Below, in pieces: positions 1-6,647 of a stretch of DNA of 10,893 bases (its first letter is position 1; every line of letters begins with the position of its first letter). The position numbers and the translations under genes were made by a program. The notes beneath the pieces are model-generated. The model saw nothing but the letters and a program-made list of their open reading frames with translations. It was not told where the DNA came from and ran no database searches. Origin of the DNA: an uncultured Clostridia bacterium (GTDB lineage: Bacteria; Bacillota; Clostridia; Oscillospirales; CAG-272); assembly GCA_904502015.1 (NCBI GenBank), contig CAJGEA010000049.1, forward strand, positions 1-10,893, written 5' to 3'.

Positions 1-345
1 ACCGAGGATAAGTTGGGAGGCGTGTACGCGAAGTATATCCGTATCAACGTAACGGGATCCTCGGCAGCGAACGGTTGGGCATCCATCCATGAGCTGAGTC
101 TGACGGGCTATCGCCTATCTGACGTATACGCCGTGGACGAGGAGACAAGGACCATTACCGTGGAGGCTTCGGCTGTGGAGCAGATCACGAAGCAGGAGTT
201 TATTGAGAACCTGAATATCGTGGGTGCATCGTCCGCAGAGGTGACCAACGCAACGGGAACAGCTTACTTTATCAACGACGGCGACACGCTGACGGTTCAT
301 TTGGGGGATAAGGTCTATACGTACACGATCCGATTTGAGACGTAA
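1..345 (+). CDS. 3' end of a large surface protein: F5/8-type-C domain tail plus Ig-like C-terminal domain
   Basis: The frame is open from base 1 to the TAA at 343-345, so 114 residues are visible and the N-terminus lies outside the window. Residues 9-38 (YAKYIRINVTG, then GWASIHELSLTGY) match the closing strands of F5/8-type-C/discoidin carbohydrate-binding modules. These are common in secreted glycoside hydrolases and surface adhesins. Residues 41-114 form a Thr/Val-rich beta-sandwich-like segment with the pattern ITVEASAVEQITKQEFIENL...NDGDTLTVHLGDKVYTYTIRF. That pattern resembles the short Ig-like domains that end such proteins. No LPXTG motif or terminal membrane segment is seen, so the protein may be released or held by another domain upstream. 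The catalytic or adhesive function cannot be read from this fragment. A strong terminator follows 20 bp later. Confidence 0.75.
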   Translation, partial: TEDKLGGVYAKYIRINVTGSSAANGWASIHELSLTGYRLSDVYAVDEETRTITVEASAVEQITKQEFIENLNIVGASSAEVTNATGTAYFINDGDTLTVHLGDKVYTYTIRFET

Positions 346-364
346 CCGATTTCACAGCTACCTT

Positions 365-403
365 GCCCTCGCGCGGAGCCACTGGCTCTGCGGGGGGGCT
401 TTT
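365..403 (+). terminator. Rho-independent terminator after the surface protein gene
   Basis: A GC-rich hairpin has arms at 365-380 and 384-399 with an ACT loop. The inner five pairs are GAGCC/GGCTC. The outer eleven positions pair with one mismatch and two G-T wobbles. A short T tract (TTTT, then GT) follows at 400-405. It sits 20 bp after the stop codon at 345, where a terminator is expected. Confidence 0.8.
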
Positions 404-464
404 GTAAAAAACGGCGGTTTGCCCGCAGGCATTCATAGAACGTCCCTCGGCTATACCAACGAAT

Positions 465-494
465 ATCGGCAGAGAAGTTGTTTTCTCTGCCGAT
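465..494. repeat. Perfect 12-bp inverted repeat upstream of the cap cassette
   Basis: ATCGGCAGAGAA (465-476) is the exact reverse complement of TTCTCTGCCGAT (483-494), with a 6-nt loop. No T tract follows, so it is not a typical terminator on either strand. It overlaps the -35 and spacer of the candidate promoter at 478-506, which would suit an operator or a transcript-end structure. Nine bases of each arm (TCGGCAGAG / CTCTGCCGA) recur in the terminator at the far end of the cap operon. Confidence 0.7.
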
Positions 495-506
495 CTGTGT
501 TATAAT
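478..506 (+). promoter_or_regulatory. Candidate sigma-A promoter overlapping the hairpin
   Basis: TTGTTT (478-483) and TATAAT (501-506) are separated by exactly 17 bp. The -10 is perfect and the -35 matches the first three consensus bases. It points toward the AT-rich spacer and the cap operon. The right arm of the inverted repeat fills much of the spacer, so binding of a regulator there could block it. It is less convincing than the promoter at 756-784. Confidence 0.4.
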
Positions 507-755
507 GAAGCGAATGAATTGTTGTTACTTTCACCTGTTGCTGTAAAACAAATTTTCAAAGACAACTATCTCAAAAGAACTCATAGAAGAAGGGTTTGCA
601 ACAGCATATGAAAGATGTATTAGTTTGCCTCGTCTTATAAGTAGAAGGACGAAGAATCCAAAATTTAATAATTGGTGCAAATTACACCATAAATTTTATT
701 TTCGAAAGGAGAATTGAAAATTTCCCACTTGACCGCTCTTTATCCGCCTCGCGTC

Positions 756-784
756 TTGACAAACGCCAGAGAAAGGGATATAAT
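756..784 (+). promoter_or_regulatory. Consensus sigma-A promoter of the cap operon
   Basis: TTGACA (756-761) and TATAAT (779-784) both match the consensus exactly with a 17-bp spacer. Transcription should start near 791, giving a leader of about 65 nt before the capE ATG. No strong structure or riboswitch is visible in that leader. The perfect match predicts strong basal transcription of the whole capE-to-capG operon. Confidence 0.85.
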
Positions 785-855
785 AAAAGGAGATATCTAT
801 AAACGCCACTCGTTTTCCCAATATGACCGATACATAAAATAAGGAGACACGTCAC

Positions 856-1908
856 ATGAAGGAATCGCTCTTTGCAGGAAAGACCCTGATGATTACGGGA
901 GGCACGGGCTCGTTCGGTAACGCCGTGCTCAACCGCTTCCTCAAAACCGACATCGGTGAGATCCGCATTTTCTCCCGCGACGAGAAAAAGCAGGACGATA
1001 TGCGCCACGAATTTCAGGCAAAGATGCCAGAGGTGGCGGATAAGATCAAATTCTACATCGGTGACGTGCGGGACATCGCGTCTGTCCGCAACGCCATGCA
1101 CGGTGTCGATTACATATTTCACGCCGCCGCGCTCAAGCAGGTGCCCTCCTGCGAGTTTTTTCCCATCGAGGCGGTCAAGACCAACGTGCTGGGCACCGAG
1201 AACGTGTTGACCGCCGCTATCGAGGCAGGGGTGAGCAACGTGGTCTGCCTCTCCACCGATAAGGCGGCGTACCCCGTCAACGCCATGGGTACGTCCAAGG
1301 CCATGATGGAAAAGGTCATCGTCGCCAAGGCGCGCACGACAACCAAGACCAAGATCTGCTGTACCCGCTACGGCAATGTCATGTGCTCCCGCGGCTCGGT
1401 CATCCCGCTGTGGATCGACCAGATCCGCGCAGGCAACCCCATCACCCTCACCGAGCCTACCATGACTCGTTTCATCATGTCTCTCGACGAGGCGGTGGAT
1501 CTCGTGCTGTTCGCGTTTGAGCATGGCGAATCGGGCGACATTCTCGTGCAGAAGGCGCCCGCCTGCACCATCCAAACCCAGGCCGAGGCGGTGTGCGAGC
1601 TGTTCGGCGGTGACAAGGATGCCATCAAGATCATCGGTATCCGCCACGGCGAGAAGATGTACGAAACGCTTCTCACCAACGAAGAGTGCGCCCACGCCAT
1701 CGACATGGGCAACTTCTACCGCGTGCCCTGCGACAAGCGCGGACTCAATTACGATAAGTATTTCAAGGAGGGCGACACCGAGCGCGTCAAGCTCAGCGAG
1801 TTCAACTCCAATAACACCACTCTCCTGACAGTCGCCGAGACCAAGGCGAAGATCGCATCCCTTGCGTATATCCAAGAAGAATTGGCAAAGCGGAGTGAAA
1901 GGGCATGA
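856..1908 (+). CDS. capE: UDP-GlcNAc 4,6-dehydratase/5-epimerase (CapE/WbjB/FnlA family)
   Basis: This is the first enzyme of UDP-L-FucNAc synthesis. In characterised homologues it converts UDP-GlcNAc by 4,6-dehydration and 5-epimerisation to a UDP-6-deoxy-4-keto-L-hexosamine, using bound NADP in the cytoplasm. The 350-residue product is a short-chain dehydrogenase/reductase of normal length for the family. It has the nucleotide-binding GGTGSFG at residues 15-21 and a serine/threonine-Asp motif STDKAAYP at 133-140. The catalytic segment is MGTSK (M144 to K148) instead of the usual YxxxK. That Met-for-Tyr change is typical of the CapE/WbjB group and separates it from FlaA1/PseB. The start is set by AAGGAG at 841-846. 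The stop overlaps the next ATG (ATGA). The GC-rich codons match capF and capG. The assignment is strengthened by capF and capG downstream. Confidence 0.93.
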   Translation: MKESLFAGKTLMITGGTGSFGNAVLNRFLKTDIGEIRIFSRDEKKQDDMRHEFQAKMPEVADKIKFYIGDVRDIASVRNAMHGVDYIFHAAALKQVPSCEFFPIEAVKTNVLGTENVLTAAIEAGVSNVVCLSTDKAAYPVNAMGTSKAMMEKVIVAKARTTTKTKICCTRYGNVMCSRGSVIPLWIDQIRAGNPITLTEPTMTRFIMSLDEAVDLVLFAFEHGESGDILVQKAPACTIQTQAEAVCELFGGDKDAIKIIGIRHGEKMYETLLTNEECAHAIDMGNFYRVPCDKRGLNYDKYFKEGDTERVKLSEFNSNNTTLLTVAETKAKIASLAYIQEELAKRSERA

Positions 1909-2555
1909 TTAAGAAGTGGCTTTTGTCGCACGATTCCATGTATACGCTTGTCATTCGAATTCTCAACCTTTTCGGTCACAACAGTCGGATGCGCGGCGCA
2001 CATCCGTCGGTTTGGCTGAAACGAACCAAGGTAATCGACAAGGGAAATGGCAATACCGTTACGATTGACAGAAAATCGAAACTGCGAAATTGCACATTTA
2101 AATTCTACGGAAGCAATAACCGCGTGATTATCGGCGAAAGATGCTCCCTCAGCCACTTGACGGTTTGGATCGAGGATGACAATAACTGCGTCCAAATCGC
2201 CAAAAATACCACGGTTCACGGGACGACGGGACTGGCTTGCATCGAGGGGTGTCGCATTGAAATCGGTGAAGATTGTATGTTCTCAAGCAATATCCATTTC
2301 CGAACGGGCGACAGCCATTCAGTGGTAGACCTGGACGGCCATCGCATCAATCCAAGCCGTGACATTGTCATCGGAGACCATGTTTGGATCGGTCACAATG
2401 CCATTGTTTGTAAGGGCGTAACGGTCGCTGATCACAGTATTGTGGGGGCAGGCTCGGTGGTGACACGGCGTTTTGAGCAAGACCATGTTGCCATCGGTGG
2501 AAACCCCGCAAAAATCATCAAGGAAAACGTTGATTGGAAAAGAGAGCGTATATGA
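1905..2555 (+). CDS. Left-handed beta-helix O-acetyltransferase (WbbJ/LbH family)
   Basis: The 216-residue protein has hexapeptide-repeat character from about residue 45 to 205, for example VIIGERCSL, IEIGEDCMFSS and IVIGDHVWIGHNAIVCKGVTV. It ends with the family signature AIGGNPAKII (196-205). HFRTGDSHSV (131-140) contains His138, the likely catalytic base by analogy with polysaccharide O-acetyltransferases. Such enzymes transfer acetyl from acetyl-CoA to a sugar hydroxyl or amine in the cytoplasm. The N-terminal 30 residues look helical. The gene overlaps capE and capF by ATGA at both ends and is therefore probably translationally coupled. Its composition is clearly different: bases 2041-2100 are 38% G+C, against 65% for 1561-1620 in capE. 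This suggests separate acquisition. The natural acceptor is unknown; a FucNAc-containing glycan is the contextual guess. Confidence 0.88.
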   Translation: MIKKWLLSHDSMYTLVIRILNLFGHNSRMRGAHPSVWLKRTKVIDKGNGNTVTIDRKSKLRNCTFKFYGSNNRVIIGERCSLSHLTVWIEDDNNCVQIAKNTTVHGTTGLACIEGCRIEIGEDCMFSSNIHFRTGDSHSVVDLDGHRINPSRDIVIGDHVWIGHNAIVCKGVTVADHSIVGAGSVVTRRFEQDHVAIGGNPAKIIKENVDWKRERI

Positions 2556-3751
2556 ATATATTGATAACGGGCGCAGCGGGCTTTGTCGGTAAGAACCTCA
2601 CCGTTGCCCTCCAAAACATCCGCGACGGCAAGGATCGCACCCGCCCGAATCTCTCCATCGGCGAGATTTACGAGTACGATCTCGATACCGATCCCGCGCT
2701 CTTGGACGGCTTTTGCGAGCGCGCGGACTTTGTGTTCCACCTTGCAGGGGTCAACCGCCCGCAGGATCCCGAGGAGTTCATGCAGGGCAACTTCGGCTTT
2801 ACCTCCACACTTCTTGACACGCTGGAAAAGTGCGGAAATCGCTGTCCCGTCATGCTCTCCTCTTCCATTCAGGCCACCCTCGTGGGACGCTACGACAGCG
2901 ACTACGGGCGCAGTAAGCGGGCAGGGGAGGACTTGCTTTTCGCGTACGGCGAGCGGACGGGCGCACCTGTGCTTGTCTACCGTTTCCCCAATCTGTTCGG
3001 CAAGTGGTGCCGCCCCAATTATAACTCCGCCGTGGCAACCTTCAGCCACAACATGGCCAATGACCTGCCCATCACGGTCAGTGATCCCGCCATCGAGCTG
3101 GAGCTTCTCTACATCGACGATCTCGTGACCGAAATGCTGGACGCATTGGAGGGACACCCTCACCGCGCGAGCTTTGACGGTATCACCACGGTGCTGACAC
3201 CTGACGGCGACTTCTGCGCCGCTCCCGTGACCCACCGCGTGACGCTGGGCGAGATCGTGCGCCTGCTGGAGGCCTTCCGCGATCAGCCCCGCACACTCGT
3301 TATGCCCGAGATCCCCATGGGGAGCTTTGCGAAGAAACTGTATTCCACTTATTTGTCTTACATGCCAAAGGAAAAAGTGGCCATCCCGCTCAAGATGAAC
3401 GTGGACGAGCGCGGCTCGTTTACCGAGCTGATGCGCACCGAAAAATGCGGTCAGTTCAGCGTCAACGTGTCAAAGCCCGGTATCACCAAGGGACAGCATT
3501 GGCACAACGTCAAGTGGGAGTTCTTCATCGTGGTCAGCGGACACGCCCTCATTCAGGAGCGCAAGATCGGCACCGACGAGGTGCTGAGCTTCGAGGTCAG
3601 CGGCGACAAGCTGGAGGCCATTCACATGCTCCCGGGCTACACCCACAACATCATCAATCTGTCGGACACCGAGGATCTTGTCACCCTTATGTGGGCGAAC
3701 GAGTCCTTCGATCCGAACCACCCCGATACCTTCTTTGAGCCCGTAGAATAA
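2552..3751 (+). CDS. capF: UDP-2-acetamido-2,6-dideoxy-L-talose-forming reductase (CapF/WbjC/FnlB)
   Basis: This is the second enzyme of the pathway. It reduces the 4-keto-hexosamine made by CapE to UDP-N-acetyl-6-deoxy-L-talosamine with NADPH. The 399-residue protein has the family's two-domain layout. Residues 1 to about 275 form an SDR domain with GAAGFVG (7-13), SSSIQAT (103-109) and catalytic Y118-GRS-K122. Residues from about 283 onward form a cupin domain with QHWHNVKWE (H316, H318, E323) and later histidines H358 and H365, candidate metal ligands as in characterised zinc-bearing CapF. I chose ATG 2552, which gives MNILITGAAG and overlaps the upstream stop as ATGA. An in-frame TTG at 2534 would add six residues with no benefit. 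The distance to capG is 22 bp. Confidence 0.93.
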   Translation: MNILITGAAGFVGKNLTVALQNIRDGKDRTRPNLSIGEIYEYDLDTDPALLDGFCERADFVFHLAGVNRPQDPEEFMQGNFGFTSTLLDTLEKCGNRCPVMLSSSIQATLVGRYDSDYGRSKRAGEDLLFAYGERTGAPVLVYRFPNLFGKWCRPNYNSAVATFSHNMANDLPITVSDPAIELELLYIDDLVTEMLDALEGHPHRASFDGITTVLTPDGDFCAAPVTHRVTLGEIVRLLEAFRDQPRTLVMPEIPMGSFAKKLYSTYLSYMPKEKVAIPLKMNVDERGSFTELMRTEKCGQFSVNVSKPGITKGQHWHNVKWEFFIVVSGHALIQERKIGTDEVLSFEVSGDKLEAIHMLPGYTHNIINLSDTEDLVTLMWANESFDPNHPDTFFEPVE

Positions 3752-3773
3752 GCATAAAAAAGAGGAATAATAC

Positions 3774-4961
3774 ATGGATATCAAGCTGGATTACTCCGAC
3801 GTGTCCTTCAAGGGCGACGGTCGGCTGAAGCTTCTCATCATCGTGGGCACCCGCCCCGAGATCATCCGCCTTGCCGCCGTTATCGACAAGTGCCGCCGCT
3901 ACTTCGATTGCATTCTGGCGCACACGGGGCAGAACTATGACTACAACCTCAACGGTGTGTTTTTCCGCGATCTCAAGCTCGCCGACCCCGAGGTGTATAT
4001 GGATGCCGTGGGCGACGACCTCGGCGCGACCGTGGGCAACATCATCAACTGCTCCTATAAGCTGATGAATCAAATTAAGCCCGACGCCCTGCTCATTCTG
4101 GGAGACACCAACTCCTGCCTGTCCGCCATTGCCGCTAAGCGGTTGCATATCCCCATCTTCCATATGGAGGCGGGTAACCGTTGCAAGGATGAGTGTCTGC
4201 CCGAGGAGACCAACCGCCGCATTGTGGACATCATCTCGGACGTCAACCTCGCGTACTCCGAGCACGCCCGCCGCTACCTGCATGAGTGCGGTCTGCCCAA
4301 GGAGCGCACCTACGTCACGGGCTCGCCCATGGCCGAGGTTCTGCACAAGAACCTCCCCGAGATCGAGAAGAGCGACATCCTCTCGCGGCTGGGACTTGAG
4401 CCGAAGAAGTACATCCTGCTCTCGGCGCACCGCGAGGAAAACATTGATACCGAAAAGAATTTTACCAGCCTCTTTACGGCGGTCAATAAGCTGGCGGAGA
4501 CCTACGATATGCCCATCCTCTACTCCTGCCATCCCCGTAGCCGTAACCGCCTGGAGAAGAGCGGCTTTGCGCTTGATCCCCGCGTCATCCGCCACGAGCC
4601 CCTCGGCTTCCACGACTATAACCATCTGCAGATGAACGCCTACGCCGTGGTGTCGGACAGCGGCACTCTGCCTGAGGAGAGCAGCTTCTTTACCAGCATC
4701 GGCAAGCCTTTTCCCGCCGTGTGCATTCGCACCTCTACCGAGCGCCCCGAGGCGCTGGATAAGGCGTGCTTTATCCTTGCCGGCATTGACGAGAAGAACC
4801 TCCTGAACGCCGTCACCACCGCCGTTGCCATGACCGAGAACGGTGACCACGGCATTCCTGTGCCCACCTACGTGGAGGAGAACGTGTCCACGAAGGTGGT
4901 CAAGATCATCCAGTCCTACACGGGTGTGGTGGACAAGATGGTGTGGAGAAAGACTAACTGA
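3774..4961 (+). CDS. capG: UDP-L-PneNAc/UDP-GlcNAc-type 2-epimerase (CapG/WbjD/FnlC)
   Basis: This is the last enzyme of the pathway. It epimerises the CapF product at C2 to give UDP-N-acetyl-L-fucosamine. The 395-residue protein belongs to the non-hydrolysing UDP-GlcNAc 2-epimerase (WecB-like) fold. Visible motifs are GTRPEIIR (25-32), HTGQNYDYNLN (50-60), GDTNSC (110-115), HMEAGN (120-125), PEETNR (133-138) and HREENID (209-215). SDSGTLPEESSFF follows near residue 300. The extended HTGQNYDYN motif and the Arg in GTRPEIIR are typical of the CapG/WbjD group rather than WecB, which has Lys there. AGAGGAA at 3761-3767 is the ribosome binding site. A strong terminator starts 11 bp after the stop, so this is the last operon gene. 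Confidence 0.93.
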   Translation: MDIKLDYSDVSFKGDGRLKLLIIVGTRPEIIRLAAVIDKCRRYFDCILAHTGQNYDYNLNGVFFRDLKLADPEVYMDAVGDDLGATVGNIINCSYKLMNQIKPDALLILGDTNSCLSAIAAKRLHIPIFHMEAGNRCKDECLPEETNRRIVDIISDVNLAYSEHARRYLHECGLPKERTYVTGSPMAEVLHKNLPEIEKSDILSRLGLEPKKYILLSAHREENIDTEKNFTSLFTAVNKLAETYDMPILYSCHPRSRNRLEKSGFALDPRVIRHEPLGFHDYNHLQMNAYAVVSDSGTLPEESSFFTSIGKPFPAVCIRTSTERPEALDKACFILAGIDEKNLLNAVTTAVAMTENGDHGIPVPTYVEENVSTKVVKIIQSYTGVVDKMVWRKTN

Positions 4962-4971
4962 TTCAGCGAAA

Positions 4972-5010
4972 AAAGCTCGGCAGAGTATCTCTCTGCCGAG
5001 CTTTCGTTTT
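4972..5010. terminator. Bidirectional terminator between capG and the convergent oxidoreductase
   Basis: A perfect 14-bp stem joins 4972-4985 (AAAGCTCGGCAGAG) and 4991-5004 with a 5-nt loop. On the plus strand it is followed by TTT-CG-TTTTT. On the minus strand it is followed by a run of six T, since the plus strand has AAAAAA before GCTCGG. It lies exactly between the converging stop codons at 4961 and 5010, so it probably ends both transcripts. Confidence 0.9.
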
Positions 5011-6083
5011 TATGGTTTTTTCGCATAGGGGCGGATGCTCTGCATGCCGCTTTTCATGATGATGCCTCGTGTAAACGGGGTACACAGGATAGCCCGTTTC
5101 ACCGATTTCATGCGGAGCTTCAGCCGCAGGGTGCGCGTGTTCTTTCGATACGTTCTTTGCACGTCTTGGTAGGTTTTGCCTGCTGCAAACGCATCGGCCA
5201 GCACCTTTCCGCTATACATGGCGCTGCTGAGCCCCTCAAAGGAGCTGGCGCTGATAAAGCCTGCCGCTTCGCCGAGAAGGAAAACGGTGCCGTCACCCGT
5301 GCAAAAATCCTTCATCGCGCGCGGGCTGGAAACCAGGCACGCCTCGGTCTTGACTGCCTCTCCAAAGGAATTTCCGAGAAACGCCTCCAGCCGTGCCTTT
5401 TGCTGGTCAAACGCCCGACGGCATCCGTGCGTAGCAAAAGCACCGCCGAATATGACGTAGTTGCCTTTATGTATCGTCCAAGAGCAGCTGTCGCTGGTTT
5501 TGGCATCGAATATGCAGGAGTAGTAGGGAAGCCGTTGCCCCTTGTTTTCAAACCACTGCTGTATGGCAACGTACTGAACGCGCATGGGGCGAAAGAAGGC
5601 GCGCCGAACCACCGAGCCTCCGCCGTCTGCGCCGACTAGGGCTCGCGCGCTGATTTGCGTTTTTTCCTCGCCGTGCTTCACGGAAAGAAGAAAGAGATCG
5701 TCCTCTTTCTCGATCTTAAGGCAACGCCCCCTGCAAACCGTAACGTGGGGTGGCACGAGGGAAAGAAGCCATCTGTCAAAGGAATATCTGTCCATATTGA
5801 GGTAGTGTCTTTGATAGTACCGCACCAGCTTTTGGTCGATGTCGATGGTTTCTACCGCGAAAATCTGGGGATCCTCCAGAACGCTCTTGGGGAGAACCAA
5901 ATCGAATCGTGCGAGCAGCTTTTGCGCGTCGGGCGCGAGAAGTCCTCCGCAGGGCTTGGCCGAGTCGGGCGACTGTCCGTCTATAAGAACAATTTTCAGG
6001 TCGGGGCGCGCCTCGGCGAGTTCCTTGACAAACACAGCTCCCGCGGGGCCTGCTCCTACGACGGCAATATCGTATACGTTCAT
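5010..6083 (-). CDS. FAD-dependent oxidoreductase, geranylgeranyl reductase-like
   Basis: The 357-residue flavoprotein begins with a dinucleotide-binding fold, MNVYDIAVVGAGPAG (G10, G12, G15), followed by an Asp-ending strand (IVLID). KPCGG at 43-47 is a hallmark of the geranylgeranyl reductase/FixC-like branch. A second FAD-contacting segment, VFLLGEAAGF then EGLSSAMYSG, lies near residues 280-300. Family members reduce isoprenoid or other double bonds or act as monooxygenases; the substrate here cannot be read from sequence. The C-terminus is basic (RLKLRMKSVKRA), which could help membrane contact. ATG at 6083 is chosen because AAAGGAGA lies at 6096-6089; a longer frame start is possible but lacks such a site. 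No clear promoter lies directly upstream, so it may be read from the small gene at 6480. Confidence 0.8.
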   Translation of the reverse strand: MNVYDIAVVGAGPAGAVFVKELAEARPDLKIVLIDGQSPDSAKPCGGLLAPDAQKLLARFDLVLPKSVLEDPQIFAVETIDIDQKLVRYYQRHYLNMDRYSFDRWLLSLVPPHVTVCRGRCLKIEKEDDLFLLSVKHGEEKTQISARALVGADGGGSVVRRAFFRPMRVQYVAIQQWFENKGQRLPYYSCIFDAKTSDSCSWTIHKGNYVIFGGAFATHGCRRAFDQQKARLEAFLGNSFGEAVKTEACLVSSPRAMKDFCTGDGTVFLLGEAAGFISASSFEGLSSAMYSGKVLADAFAAGKTYQDVQRTYRKNTRTLRLKLRMKSVKRAILCTPFTRGIIMKSGMQSIRPYAKKP

Positions 6084-6108
6084 CGCTATCTCCTTTGGTG
6101 ACAGCACA

Positions 6109-6135
6109 AAACCGCAGAGGGGTTCCCTGCGGTTT
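6109..6135 (-). terminator. Hairpin between the small membrane protein gene and the oxidoreductase gene
   Basis: AAACCGCAG (6109-6117) pairs perfectly with CTGCGGTTT (6127-6135), loop 9 nt. Read on the minus strand, the second arm ends in TTTT. It lies 48 bp after the stop of the upstream gene and only about 12 bp before the Shine-Dalgarno of the oxidoreductase. It could be a weak terminator that lets some transcripts through, or a structure controlling translation start. Confidence 0.55.
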
Positions 6136-6183
6136 CTGCTTTTTCAATGTTCGTTCAAATGGGCTTTCGGGCAGAGTGGGGAA

Positions 6184-6480
6184 TTACTCAGCTGTGTCTG
6201 TGACAGTGGTGTCTGTGACAGTGGTGTCTGTGACAGTGTCCTCGACGGTGTCGCACTCGGCGCACGCCTCGTCGGCGATGTCCTCGCAACACTCGCAGCA
6301 CTCGTCGCTCAAATCAAAGGCCTCGACGGCATCGTCGTTCTTCTTGCAGCAGCACAGCTTGCCCTTGATGAACTTCTCAAAGATCACGTAGCCTGCGGCA
6401 ACGGCGGCCAGCGCGGTCACAATGATGGCAACAACCTTGAGGGCGGTGTAGTTCTTTTTCTTCTTTCGGCAAAACAGCAT
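6184..6480 (-). CDS. Small single-pass membrane protein with Cys-rich acidic tail and TDTTV repeats
   Basis: The 98-residue protein is not assigned to a family. A basic N-terminus (CRKKKKNY, 4-11) precedes one hydrophobic segment at about residues 14-34 (LKVVAIIVTALAAVAAGYV), which by the positive-inside rule should leave the C-terminus outside. After FIKGKL come CCC (43-45) and an acidic region with CCECC (61-65) and CAEC (73-76), ten cysteines in all. The end is a Thr/Asp/Val repeat, TDTTV, encoded by three identical 15-nt units. AAGGAGGA at 6494-6487 and an ATG at 6480 make a strong start. A weak -10-like TATACT lies on the minus strand at 6547-6542 without a good -35. The cysteine pairs could bind metal or form disulfides; both are inferences. 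It may be co-transcribed with the oxidoreductase downstream. Confidence 0.75.
   Translation of the reverse strand: MLFCRKKKKNYTALKVVAIIVTALAAVAAGYVIFEKFIKGKLCCCKKNDDAVEAFDLSDECCECCEDIADEACAECDTVEDTVTDTTVTDTTVTDTAE
6194..6238. repeat. Three perfect 15-nt tandem repeats in the small membrane protein gene
   Basis: The unit GTGTCTGTGACAGTG (plus strand) is present three times without a mismatch at 6194-6208, 6209-6223 and 6224-6238. It encodes the TDTTV repeat near the C-terminus. Because the unit is a multiple of three, gain or loss by slippage would change tail length without a frameshift. Confidence 0.9.
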
Positions 6481-6647
6481 GGTTCGTCCTCCTTGGGCGA
6501 TGTTTTAGGCGCGGTTGTCCCGACACCTTATGATTACCTACAGTATACCCGAAATAAATGAACTCCATGTGAATATTTGAGGGAAAATTTGAATTTTATT
6601 GCAGAAATCCAATCGCAGAAAAACCAGTAACGGTTAATCCGCGCGTG

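Larger units (their letters stand above)
346..855. other. 510-bp intergenic spacer with hairpin, AT-rich remnant and two promoters
   Basis: No convincing gene lies here. In order the spacer holds the terminator of the surface protein gene, a perfect hairpin (465-494), a first -35/-10 pair (478-506), an AT-rich stretch (about 507-720), a consensus promoter (756-784) and the capE leader. Within the AT-rich stretch one frame is open for 56 codons (547-714). It has no usable start codon and I could not assign its translation to a family, so it may be the remnant of a lost gene or chance. A second open stretch (693-842) overlaps the consensus promoter and is not believable as a gene. The composition contrasts with the GC-rich cap genes downstream. 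Confidence 0.6.

Noticed and set aside
693..842. Small open frame (TTG start near 714) before capE
   Set aside because: It contains the full TTGACA/TATAAT promoter, its Shine-Dalgarno-like sequence is only two bases from the TTG, and the translation is unrecognisable.
682..1875. Long antisense open frame across capE
   Set aside because: It mirrors the GC-rich codon structure of capE, has no ribosome binding site, and its translation looks like biased shadow protein (His/Gly/Leu/Val-rich). capE is clearly the real gene.
3687..4850. Long antisense open frame across capG
   Set aside because: Same reasons: codon-phase shadow of a well-recognised gene.
6194..6238. CRISPR-like repeats
   Set aside because: The 15-nt units are head to tail without spacers and lie in frame within a coding sequence.
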